DNA of 64,000 nt. Origin: Tolypothrix sp. NIES-4075 (GTDB lineage: Bacteria; Cyanobacteriota; Cyanobacteriia; Cyanobacteriales; Nostocaceae). Made by a program: the position numbers and the translations under genes. A model generated the notes under the pieces. That model was not told where the DNA came from, ran no database searches, and saw only the letters and a program-made list of their open reading frames with translations. This document shows positions 26,702 to 34,378 of this stretch, piece after piece (positions within the stretch are counted from its first letter, which is position 1; each line of letters begins with the position of its first letter). Where the stretch lies: contig NZ_BDUC01000002.1 of assembly GCF_002218085.1 (NCBI RefSeq), forward strand, positions 620,001-684,000, given 5' to 3'.

Positions 26702-26878
26702 CTAAACGTTGATAGAAAAGTAGTAAGCGCTTCAGCGCTTCAGTACGTAGGTAGAATTAAATATAAAGCCACCTGCGGCTGTGTTACCACCATTTATTAC
26801 GCACCTAAGACCATTAATGATGCGTTAAACTTCGTTATAACGCACCCTACGCTATCTAAACGTTGATAGAAAAGTAGT
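26702..26878. repeat. Direct repeat pair between the two permease genes
   Basis: A 23-bp sequence beginning CTAAACGTTGATAGAAAAGT occurs at 26702-26724 and again at 26856-26878. Each copy is followed by palindromic GCGCTTCAGCGCTTCAG-like bases. The segment in between ends with GTTATAACGCACCCTACGC, a motif also seen reversed near 61512. No coding frame. Confidence 0.75.
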
Positions 26879-26915
26879 CAGTGCTGAAGCGCTGAAGCGC
26901 TTACTACAATTAACT

Positions 26916-28805
26916 TCAACTTAACAATGCTTTAGTAGCAGATTCCCCTGCTAACTTTACCTGCTTTGTCAATTGAAAGTTTAACAATGCTAAAATACTA
27001 AATTCAGCCAAAAGTGCCATAAAAATTGTTGTTGTAGAAGCATATTTTACACCTGCCCAAGGAAAGCTGGAAAACAGCCAGAGGGTAGCATTTTTCGAGG
27101 GATAAATGGTGAGGAATTGGAGAATCATTGGTGGTAGAAACATTACCGCAGCTACAGTACCAATTGCCCACAAAGAACGTTTAGAAGTTTTCATCATCAA
27201 TATCAGTTGAGCTATGGTAGCATAAATCATCATCAAAGTGACGAATAACGCTAAAGCAAAAACTACATGAATTCTATGAACATTGTTTCCCAGCCCAAGT
27301 AAACTATCGTTATGGTGAACATTTAAAATAGGTGCAACTGCAATCCAAACTATTAATGGAATAATAGCGATCGCTACATTAATTGCCATTGCTACCACTG
27401 CAATACTCTTTTCCCCAAAAATCAAATCTTTTAGCGAATTCTTCCAAACACCTTGATGTTTATACCTTGCCCAATCTTGTACAGTTTGACGCTGAGGTGA
27501 AAGAATTGCAATTAAACCAAGAAGCAATACTGAGTTAGCAAATGCTAGCAAAATCAAATTCTCGCCAATTTGAGAATTAACATCATACAAGCAATTTGTA
27601 GAACGTTGGTTAGCCAAACTAGGTGGGCAATAATTTTTGAAATATTGTAAAGTGAACCCCCACATCATCACTTGCAAACCAGCTACCAGCAAATAACTTT
27701 GAAGCTTGCTGATAACAGCGGTATTCGGGTTACGAAAACAACGTTTTAATCCTTGCCAAATACCAAACGTACACAAACCATAGCTCAATAAATGAAAACC
27801 AACAATACTATTAACATTTGTTCCAATTGGAAAGTAGAAAAACTGCAATTGTTTTAATGGCGAACCATTGGATATATGGTATAAGTTAGGAAACAGATAA
27901 TTTGTGATATCTAAAGGACTAAATAATCTAAACCAAGTTATTGAATTGTTAAAGTTTATTCCCGAAGACGATCCCATTAACATCGGTATTATTAAGAATA
28001 GTAGAACAGATCCACTACCTAACCAAGGTTGAAAACCATTAAACCAACGACAAACTAAACCAAAAAGTAGCGCTGCACTATAAAAGAAAATACAGCTAGC
28101 AGCAAGAATGGCATAGAAACTAAAAATGTAACTTAAGGCGATATTAGCAGAACGTCCAGCATACAAATGTAAAGGCACTGCTACTAAAGTTACAAGATAA
28201 ACTAAAATTGGTACTCCTAAAAGCTTCCCAGTCAAAATATTAACTTCTGACTGGGGACTTAAGCGAATAAAATTTAGCGTACCGCGACGTTCTTCTGTAG
28301 CTAAATTATTTATTAGTAAATAAGTTCCTGCTACTAATAGTGTGAAGATAAAAATTATGCTCAATGAGAGAAATATATATTCCCAGTGATCTCGCCACCA
28401 CGATTGCATATCTAATTGATTAATGGGGCAAAAATGCTCTGAAAAGTATCTACTTAAAGCTTGAAGTTTTGCATCTGTCGATTTAAATTCTGTTTGCAAA
28501 TCTAGAAGTGATGCTTTATCAAATCCTTTATTTGTTTTTAAACTAGATATTGCTGTATTAAGTGTGCTGCTTTGTCGATAAAGTGCATCTTGTTGCTGAA
28601 GATAAGATTTACTTAAGCGGCAGTATTGACCGACTATAGAGTAATTTTCGCCGGGAAAATCTTTTAACTGAAACAGGAATAATACCAGTTGACTAAGTAA
28701 CGATACAATCAACGCGATCGCTACAGGAATAATTTTCAAGCGACCTTTAATTTCTCGCAATAATTGCGGATTAAAATCGCCGATTTTATCTATTAAGTTG
28801 AGCAT
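26916..28805 (-). CDS. ABC-2 type transporter permease, first copy
   Basis: 629 residues from the ATG at 28805 (MLNLIDKIGDFNPQLLREIK), chosen because the downstream paralogue starts the same way; 29 further codons are open upstream. About 12 hydrophobic segments are present. It has the shared cytoplasmic motif ATEERRGTLNFIRLSPQSEV and a longer outer loop of about 110 residues after the first helix (YCRLSKSYLQQQDALYRQSS ... HFCPINQLDMQSWWRDHW). It is the permease partner of the ATPase encoded just upstream. The two permeases are diverged duplicates, so the complex is probably a heterodimer in the membrane. The exported substrate is unknown. Confidence 0.87.
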   Translation of the reverse strand: MLNLIDKIGDFNPQLLREIKGRLKIIPVAIALIVSLLSQLVLFLFQLKDFPGENYSIVGQYCRLSKSYLQQQDALYRQSSTLNTAISSLKTNKGFDKASLLDLQTEFKSTDAKLQALSRYFSEHFCPINQLDMQSWWRDHWEYIFLSLSIIFIFTLLVAGTYLLINNLATEERRGTLNFIRLSPQSEVNILTGKLLGVPILVYLVTLVAVPLHLYAGRSANIALSYIFSFYAILAASCIFFYSAALLFGLVCRWFNGFQPWLGSGSVLLFLIIPMLMGSSSGINFNNSITWFRLFSPLDITNYLFPNLYHISNGSPLKQLQFFYFPIGTNVNSIVGFHLLSYGLCTFGIWQGLKRCFRNPNTAVISKLQSYLLVAGLQVMMWGFTLQYFKNYCPPSLANQRSTNCLYDVNSQIGENLILLAFANSVLLLGLIAILSPQRQTVQDWARYKHQGVWKNSLKDLIFGEKSIAVVAMAINVAIAIIPLIVWIAVAPILNVHHNDSLLGLGNNVHRIHVVFALALFVTLMMIYATIAQLILMMKTSKRSLWAIGTVAAVMFLPPMILQFLTIYPSKNATLWLFSSFPWAGVKYASTTTIFMALLAEFSILALLNFQLTKQVKLAGESATKALLS

Positions 28806-28909
28806 CACAGTCACCAATCTTTCAATAAAGGTTAATACGTGGAAAGTCGATAGTGGAAAGTCGATAGTGGTTAATTGATAGTAGAATAACAACCAACAAC
28901 CAACAACAT

Positions 28910-29860
28910 TTAAGATGCTTGTTTATGACCTAGTTTGAGGAAAATTGTTTCTAGGTCTTCTTGAGTGCAATGAAATTCGCTCAGAGGAATGTTAGCTTGG
29001 ATAAGCGATCGCAACAAATTTGCACTATCTTCTTGATTACCTGAAAAGTAAACGCGCACACTTTGTTTATCTGGCATAACTTCCCACTCTTCCACTAAGC
29101 AATGATTTTTCAATTCGCTTAAAAGTGGTTCTAAATTTCCCAAAGTCGATAATAAAATTTGCTGCCGAGAAAGACGCTGGTAAAATTGTTTTAGTGAAGC
29201 ACTTTCTACCAAAAAGCCAAGTTCCATAATTCCCACTGAAGTACACAGTTCTGCTAAATCGCTGAGAACGTGCGAGGAAATTAAGATTGTCATCCCAGCT
29301 TCTTGCAACGCTTTAATGATTTCGCGAAACTGCATTCTGGCAATGGGGTCAAGCCCGGAAACCGGCTCATCTAGTAGTAGTAAAATTGGTTCGTGGATAA
29401 TTGTTCGCGCCAAACTGAGGCGTTGTTTCATCCCCCGCGATAAAGTAGAAATCTGACTGTGGCGTTTATTGCCAAGTTGTATTAATTCTAAAACTTCATG
29501 TAAACGTTGAGTGCGGCGCGGTTCCCGCAAACGATACAAACGTGCAAAATAATCGAGATAATCCCAAACTGTCAGATCCTCATAAAGGGGATAGTCATCG
29601 GGTAAGTAGCCGAGACGACGTTTGAGAGTCGGATTACTTTTGTCGCGTAGTAAGCGATCGCCATTAATATAAATTTCACCCGTAGTTGGTTCCTCAGCAG
29701 TTGCCAACATCCGGATGAGAGTTGTTTTACCGGCGCCATTCGGACCAATCAGTCCGTAAACTTCACCCGCTTGGATCTCTAAATCAACATCATTAACGGC
29801 AACATGGCGATCGAATTGCTTGGTGAGTCCACAGGTGCGAATTGCCAGTTCATTTACCAT
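28910..29860 (-). CDS. ABC transporter ATP-binding protein
   Basis: 316 residues, ATG at 29860. It has Walker A GLIGPNGAGKTTLIR, the Q-loop around GYLPDDYPLYEDLT, the signature STLSRGMKQRLSLARTI, Walker B ILLLLDEPVSGLDP and the switch His in ILISSHVLSDLAELC. A C-terminal extension of about 90 residues follows. This is the ABC-2 exporter type (CcmA-like COG1131). It is the first gene of the operon ATPase - permease 1 - permease 2, with a gap of 104 bases to the first permease. It energises export by the two membrane subunits. Confidence 0.93.
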   Translation of the reverse strand: MVNELAIRTCGLTKQFDRHVAVNDVDLEIQAGEVYGLIGPNGAGKTTLIRMLATAEEPTTGEIYINGDRLLRDKSNPTLKRRLGYLPDDYPLYEDLTVWDYLDYFARLYRLREPRRTQRLHEVLELIQLGNKRHSQISTLSRGMKQRLSLARTIIHEPILLLLDEPVSGLDPIARMQFREIIKALQEAGMTILISSHVLSDLAELCTSVGIMELGFLVESASLKQFYQRLSRQQILLSTLGNLEPLLSELKNHCLVEEWEVMPDKQSVRVYFSGNQEDSANLLRSLIQANIPLSEFHCTQEDLETIFLKLGHKQAS

Positions 29861-30031
29861 AGCTGCAAAAAGTGCGGTTTAACAGCTAACCTAACTTCTC
29901 TCTACTGCTTTTGTCAGGCTTGTTTCCAAAATTGAAACAAATGAAAAGCCCTCAATTAATACAGCCTTAGCGATTGGAAATCGCACGCTAGTTGCTTTAA
30001 GAGTCTGAAATAGCTTGCGAACCTGGATTTT

Positions 30032-30116
30032 ACCCCACCCTAACCCTCCCCTTATAAAGGGGAGGGAACTAGATTTCTTTTTCCCCCCTTTCTAAGGGGG
30101 GATTAAGGGGGGTAAT
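30032..30116. repeat. 85-bp intergenic repeat, copy 1
   Basis: It starts ACCCCACCCTAACCCTCCCC, contains CTTATAAAGGGGAGGGAACT and two facing G/C-rich stems, and ends AAGGGGGGTAAT. Copy 2 at 32654-32738 differs at only a few positions. The inner stems (CCCTCCCCTTATAAAGGGGAGGG and CCCCCCTTTCTAAGGGGGG) fold as two hairpins. The pair brackets the pentapeptide-repeat gene. The rest of 29861-30247 shows nothing gene-like. Confidence 0.85.
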
Positions 30117-30247
30117 TCGACTTGTGTGTACACCGTAGCCTTGTTAAGGAGAGGGGTGTCCGGAACCGACGGGGTGAGGTTTTTTATGTACCTCACTCAA
30201 CCGAGAACCGCTATATAGCGACTCATCAATATTTTGTGATCTACTGA

Positions 30248-32440
30248 CTATCCTAAACCTAAACACTTTGTAATCAGCGGCAACAATTTACCACACGCTT
30301 CAACCAAAGTTGCCGCGCTGGGTAAACCAGAAATTGTCCCTTTTAAAATCTTCATAGCCGTTTTCGCTGACTTTTGCATCGCCCCTTCTTTAGGATTTTT
30401 TCCCGCTTCTGCTAAAGCCTTCACTTGTTCTAAAGCCTCAGCTTTATCTTCTTCGTCTAAATTCGTATCAGCTTCAATTGCCGTTTGCAATTGCGTCAAT
30501 AATTCCTTAATTCCCGGTTTTTCAGGTTCATCAGATTTTGGTAACTCGTTGATGGTGTTTGTCACTGCACCACTGATTTCACCTAAATTAATTGTTCCGG
30601 TTGCATTAAAATCTCTGCCGACATTAATATTGCGGCTGGCATCATTACTGTTAGTCATATTTTGATTTTCTTGGTTGTTATAAACATTTATAGGTTTATT
30701 CGCTAAAGAGATAATCATCTCTGGAATCTTCGCACTTTGTTGGCGATGAAAGAGTATTTCGTCATCTTTAGCTTGTAGTACTGCTTTATATTTTTCTTCT
30801 ACGGCTTGCAGTGCTAGTTGATAATTTTGAGTAAAATCATTATGAATCTTTTCTTTATCAGCACCATCAGGTACACCGACCTTAACGACAACAACCCCAT
30901 CACCTTTGTTTTCAATACTCTGTAGGGCTAATTCTGTGTCTTGATTTTGGTCTTGTACTGTTTGAAAGGCGTTAACAAAAGCTTTCCAATCGATGCCGTT
31001 GCGGAAAATTAAATCAACTGTATTTAAAACCTCTTCAAACAGCTTGGTGAATTCGCCTGATTGAAATTCGCCACTACTGGGACGGCGTTCTCTGTCATCG
31101 GTTCCAGGCTTGGGATATTCTAGAAGATAGACAAAGCGACAATCGACATTATCTAACTTTGTTGTACTTTCAATATTCCACGCTTCTATACAAGCGCCGG
31201 TCATTTGGGCGCTGGTAAAATCAGTGCTAACAGCTTGAGTTAGAGTCAGGTTTGCCCCTTCTAAACAAGCTCCTTGAAAGGTGGCTTCACTAATATAAGC
31301 GTCTTTAAGATTTGCCTCTTTCAAATCTGCACTTATCAGGTTAGCGCCTTTCAGGTTAGCACCAGCATAAGATTTTCCTCGACCATTGCCAGTGACGAGT
31401 AATTTTAGAACAGCTAATTTAGTTAATATCGGGTCGTCTACTCTGGCAAAGTCCAGTTGTTTTGCTTCATAAAAGCGGGTACGTGTCAGGTTTGCTTTTC
31501 TCAAATCTGTGTTTTTCAGGGTTGCGCCAGTAAAATCAGCATCGGTTAAATCGGCATTGCGGAAGCTGGTTCCACCTGTAGCAGCAAAGGCAAGAGCGAG
31601 TGAGCGAACCCAAGCATCTTTTTCATTTCCAGCTAAACTACGCCACCCGATATAAGCGCCAAATAGTATGAAGGCTCCGGCTACGGCAAAGGCTACACCA
31701 AAGGCTCCGGCTCCGGCTATGGTTCCGTTTTTGGCAAAGGTTACGGCAAAGGCTCCAGCTTCGACTATGGCAAAGGCTACGGCTCCGAGTACAGCAAAGT
31801 TTCCGGCTACGGCTCCGGGTACAGCAAAGGCTCCGGCTCCGGCTACGGCAAAGGCTCCAACTACGGCTCCGGTTATGGCTCCAACTAATGCTCCGGTTAC
31901 AGCAGAGGTTATGGCTCCGACTATGGCTCCGGCTATGGCTCCGGCTATGGCAAAGGCTACGGCAAAGGCTCCGGCAAAGGCTCCGGCTTTGACTACGACA
32001 AAGGCTCCGATTACTGCTCCGGCTATGGTTCCGGCTATGGCAAAGGCTACGACTCCGACTACGGCTCCCGCGAAGGCTCCTAAACCAGATGTTAAACCTT
32101 TGCGGCTAGTGACAATCAAAAAGACTGCCACCATAAGGAGCACGAATATCCCATAAACAAAGTTTAGAGTGTTTTTGAGGTCGAGAATATATGCTACCAA
32201 TACACCAATGATGATTGATAAATACCCTGGTATTAACGACAGCAGGTATGAGACTATAAGCAACCCAATCACCCAACGCCGCTGTAGTCCAGCTTTCGCA
32301 CCTGTGAAGTCAGCATCTTTGAGAATAGCGTTGGTAAAGTTTGCGCCTCTAATATCTGCCTTGCTAAAGTTTGCCCCAGTCAGGTTTTCACCTTTAAAAG
32401 AGCGACCTCGGAGATTTTGACCGGAGTAGTCTGGCGGCAT
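30248..32440 (-). CDS. Pentapeptide-repeat membrane protein with a long glycine-zipper (Ala/Gly-rich) region
   Basis: 730 residues in five parts. Residues 1-50 are pentapeptide repeats (GQNLRGRSFKGENLTGANFS). Two or three ordinary helices follow (WVIGLLIVSYLLSLIPGYLS). Residues about 120-265 are an Ala/Gly/Val-rich hydrophobic run with GAFAVA/GAIAGAI units, a glycine-zipper type membrane region. A second pentapeptide block spans about 285-415 (SFRNADLTDADFTGATLKNT). The soluble tail contains SRNINVGRDFNATGTINLG and a helical end (LLTQLQTAIEADTNLDEEDK ... LLPLITKCLGLG). No enzyme motif. The tail resembles modules on other cyanobacterial pentapeptide proteins. The low-complexity DNA also gives a long antisense frame that I reject. 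Function unknown. Confidence 0.85.
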   Translation of the reverse strand: MPPDYSGQNLRGRSFKGENLTGANFSKADIRGANFTNAILKDADFTGAKAGLQRRWVIGLLIVSYLLSLIPGYLSIIIGVLVAYILDLKNTLNFVYGIFVLLMVAVFLIVTSRKGLTSGLGAFAGAVVGVVAFAIAGTIAGAVIGAFVVVKAGAFAGAFAVAFAIAGAIAGAIVGAITSAVTGALVGAITGAVVGAFAVAGAGAFAVPGAVAGNFAVLGAVAFAIVEAGAFAVTFAKNGTIAGAGAFGVAFAVAGAFILFGAYIGWRSLAGNEKDAWVRSLALAFAATGGTSFRNADLTDADFTGATLKNTDLRKANLTRTRFYEAKQLDFARVDDPILTKLAVLKLLVTGNGRGKSYAGANLKGANLISADLKEANLKDAYISEATFQGACLEGANLTLTQAVSTDFTSAQMTGACIEAWNIESTTKLDNVDCRFVYLLEYPKPGTDDRERRPSSGEFQSGEFTKLFEEVLNTVDLIFRNGIDWKAFVNAFQTVQDQNQDTELALQSIENKGDGVVVVKVGVPDGADKEKIHNDFTQNYQLALQAVEEKYKAVLQAKDDEILFHRQQSAKIPEMIISLANKPINVYNNQENQNMTNSNDASRNINVGRDFNATGTINLGEISGAVTNTINELPKSDEPEKPGIKELLTQLQTAIEADTNLDEEDKAEALEQVKALAEAGKNPKEGAMQKSAKTAMKILKGTISGLPSAATLVEACGKLLPLITKCLGLG

Positions 32441-32653
32441 AACTGGGTCATTATCAGGTTGTTGCTGAGATTGTATACAACTTTGCTAGGCAATATTCCG
32501 GATTTTGGCAAAATAAAGAAAATACAAAAATTTTGGATGCAACACGCGGTATAAGAGCATAACTGTGCGTCCTCACCTTTGAATGCTTAAGGTGTCATCA
32601 GCAATATTGAAGTTGGTGTAATACCAATTCTTTGTGAAGCTGCACAGTATTTG

Positions 32654-32738
32654 ACCCCACCCTAACCCTCCCCTTGTAAAGGGGAGGGAACTAGATTTCT
32701 TTTTCCCCCCTTTACAAGGGGGGATTAAGGGGGGTAAT
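32654..32738. repeat. 85-bp intergenic repeat, copy 2
   Basis: Near-identical to 30032-30116 in the same orientation: ACCCCACCCTAACCCTCCCC at the start and AAGGGGGGTAAT at the end. Where copy 1 has TTATAAAGG this copy has TTGTAAAGG. Confidence 0.85.
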
Positions 32739-32816
32739 CGGTTATTATATGCGTCTTCATATTAAATTGGTGTAACCTAATACCGTTTCACAAAAACCTT
32801 GATACAAATACAGACC

Positions 32817-32847
32817 TGTAGAGACGTTCCGCCGGAACGTCTCTACA
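32817..32847. repeat. TGTAGAGACG palindrome, intergenic copy
   Basis: Arms TGTAGAGACGTTCC and GGAACGTCTCTACA around GCC, a perfect 14-bp stem. It is followed by GCAACGCATAATTA, a phrase also present next to the related copy near 53345. It lies between the pentapeptide gene and the tandem array. Confidence 0.85.
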
Positions 32848-32901
32848 AGGGTTTCGGGCAACGCATAATTAATTTCTGGAGATGTCTAATATTGCAACTG
32901 T

Positions 32902-33018
32902 AGCGGTCTACCTCGTGACGAAAGCGGTCTACCTCGTGACGAAAGCGGTCTACCTCGTGACGAAAGCGGTCTACCTCGTGACGAAAGCGGTCTACCTCGT
33001 GACGGGAGCGGTCTACCT
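32902..33018 (+). repeat. 21-bp tandem repeat array
   Basis: Units of 21 bp beginning AGCGGTCTACCTCGTGACGA start at 32902, 32923, 32944, 32965, 32986 and 33007. The first four are identical, the fifth ends GACGGG, and the sixth is partial. The copies keep one reading frame (units of VYLVTKA) from an ATG at 32882 into the antitoxin gene. No inverted symmetry is seen in the unit. Confidence 0.92.
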
Positions 33019-33130
33019 TACAACATTAGTCACTAACGCTCAATTTGTGTGTACGCACTATTTAACACTCATAACAATAAATGGCAAAGCTTGCCATAAT
33101 TATTGTAGAGAAGCCAAAATACTCAAGCTA

Positions 33131-33400
33131 ATGACCAGTATAAATATTTCTCTACCTGATTCAATGCGTGCGTATGTAGATCAACAAGTTGCGAATGGTG
33201 GTTACAGCAGTGTGAGCGAGTATTTCCGCGAATTGGTGCGTCAAGACCAAAAGCAAAAAGAAAATGAACGGCTCGAAGCAATGTTACTAGAAGGTCTGAA
33301 TTCTGGAACTGCAACAGCGATGACAACTCAAGATTGGGAAGACGTTCGTCAAGCTGTGCGAGAAAGAATCACCAAGCGTAAAGAGCAACATCAAGGTTAA
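33131..33400 (+). CDS. ParD-type antitoxin without a recognisable toxin
   Basis: 89 residues from the ATG at 33131 (MTSINISLPDSMRAYVDQQV). It has the ribbon-helix-helix start typical of ParD, then GGYSSVSEYFRELVRQDQKQ, and a charged helical tail (TTQDWEDVRQAVRERITKRK). Such proteins neutralise a ParE toxin and repress their own operon. No ParE-like frame follows; the next gene is DUF29. The frame is also open backwards for 83 codons through the 21-bp repeat, but that extension is low-complexity and lacks the antitoxin fold, so I use the internal ATG. It may be an orphan antitoxin. Confidence 0.82.
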   Translation: MTSINISLPDSMRAYVDQQVANGGYSSVSEYFRELVRQDQKQKENERLEAMLLEGLNSGTATAMTTQDWEDVRQAVRERITKRKEQHQG

Positions 33401-33444
33401 TGAGTCAAGTGAATAAATGAATTCTAATCAAATAAAATTGCTAT

Positions 33445-33915
33445 ATGAACAATCTATATGAACAAGATTTTAATCTTTGGCGAGAAAGCATTATTGAGCA
33501 GATTAAAGAACATCGGTTTCATGATATAGATTGGGAGCATTTGCTTTTAGAATTAGAAGACATGGGAAAAGCAGAGAAACGGTCATTTATGAGTAACTTG
33601 ACGATACTGATTGCTCATTTACTCAAGTTAACCGTTCAATCTGATGCTCCGGAAATGATGAAACAAAGCTGGTATAGTTCTGTGACAGAACATCGTTTTC
33701 GAGTAAAAAAGGATTTGGATGAAAATCCTTCTTTCAAAAACTATATTACTGAAGTTATTTCTAAGGCTTATGCCGATGCTCGCAAGCTGGCAATAAAAGA
33801 AAGTAAAAACGCTAAATTTGGAGTTAGAAAACCTAAAGAAGAAGAATATCCTCTGGATTGTCCTTTTCTTCTAGAACAGTTATTAGATGAAGATTTTTAT
33901 GGAAATAGTAATTAA
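33445..33915 (+). CDS. DUF29 family protein
   Basis: 156 residues starting MNNLYEQDFNLWRESIIEQI. The family hallmarks are present: LYEQDFNLWRE, IDWEHLLLELEDMGKAEKRS, LTILIAHLLKL, SWYSSVTEHR, and the tail YPLDCPFLLEQLLDEDFY. DUF29 proteins are small, helical, abundant in cyanobacteria, and often lie near toxin-antitoxin genes. Their function is not known. Here it starts 44 bases after the ParD-type antitoxin gene in the same direction, so it may be co-transcribed with it. No signal peptide. Confidence 0.9.
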   Translation: MNNLYEQDFNLWRESIIEQIKEHRFHDIDWEHLLLELEDMGKAEKRSFMSNLTILIAHLLKLTVQSDAPEMMKQSWYSSVTEHRFRVKKDLDENPSFKNYITEVISKAYADARKLAIKESKNAKFGVRKPKEEEYPLDCPFLLEQLLDEDFYGNSN

Positions 33916-34378
33916 CAGTTTTCAGTTTAAGCGCGGGGGTGAAACACCGCACCATAGGTTTGTTATTTGTGAACGCACTACGTAAGTGGGCGAAATTAAA
34001 TGTAAAATACTCTGCGCTCTTCGTAGTGAGCGGTTTACCGCTCCTCCCTGAAGATTTTAACGGCTTAAGCCGTTACTACGTTAAGGAGCGTTTATTTATG
34101 CCCATCTACTTATTGTAGAATTAGGCAAAACCCATCATTAGGGTTGAATCGGTTCACTTTATCTATTGACGCTACATTCTGTCATATTTTCTGCAATTGG
34201 ATACGATTGATGCTAGATAATGGGAAAGCTTTGACATAAACTAGTGCAGCGTGGCAAAAATAACTATGCAGTTGATAAAAGCCTACTATCACAAGTTTTC
34301 TTTCCTTCTGCCTTCTGCCTTCTGCCTTCTGCCTTCTTACACTAGCCCATCTAGCTCCAGAAATAAGTATTAAGACCT
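33916..34378. other. Intergenic region with a heptanucleotide repeat
   Basis: Copy 2 of the GTGAGCGGTTTACCGCTC palindrome lies at 34023-34043. CCTTCTG units repeat about four times in 34310-34337, a short tandem repeat of the kind common in cyanobacteria. The aspS promoter must lie here but is not identified. No gene. Confidence 0.6.

Noticed and set aside
31668..32156. 162-codon plus-strand frame with APATAKAP-like repeats
   Set aside because: It is antisense to the Ala/Gly-rich pentapeptide gene; the repeat content is a by-product of the low-complexity coding DNA and no ribosome site is present.
32902..33018. CRISPR array
   Set aside because: The units are contiguous 21-bp repeats with no spacers, and no cas gene is in the window.
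32882..33130. N-terminal extension of the ParD antitoxin through the 21-bp repeats
   Set aside because: The extension is low-complexity and not part of the antitoxin fold, and MTSINISL at 33131 is the usual family start. I keep the repeat as a finding only.
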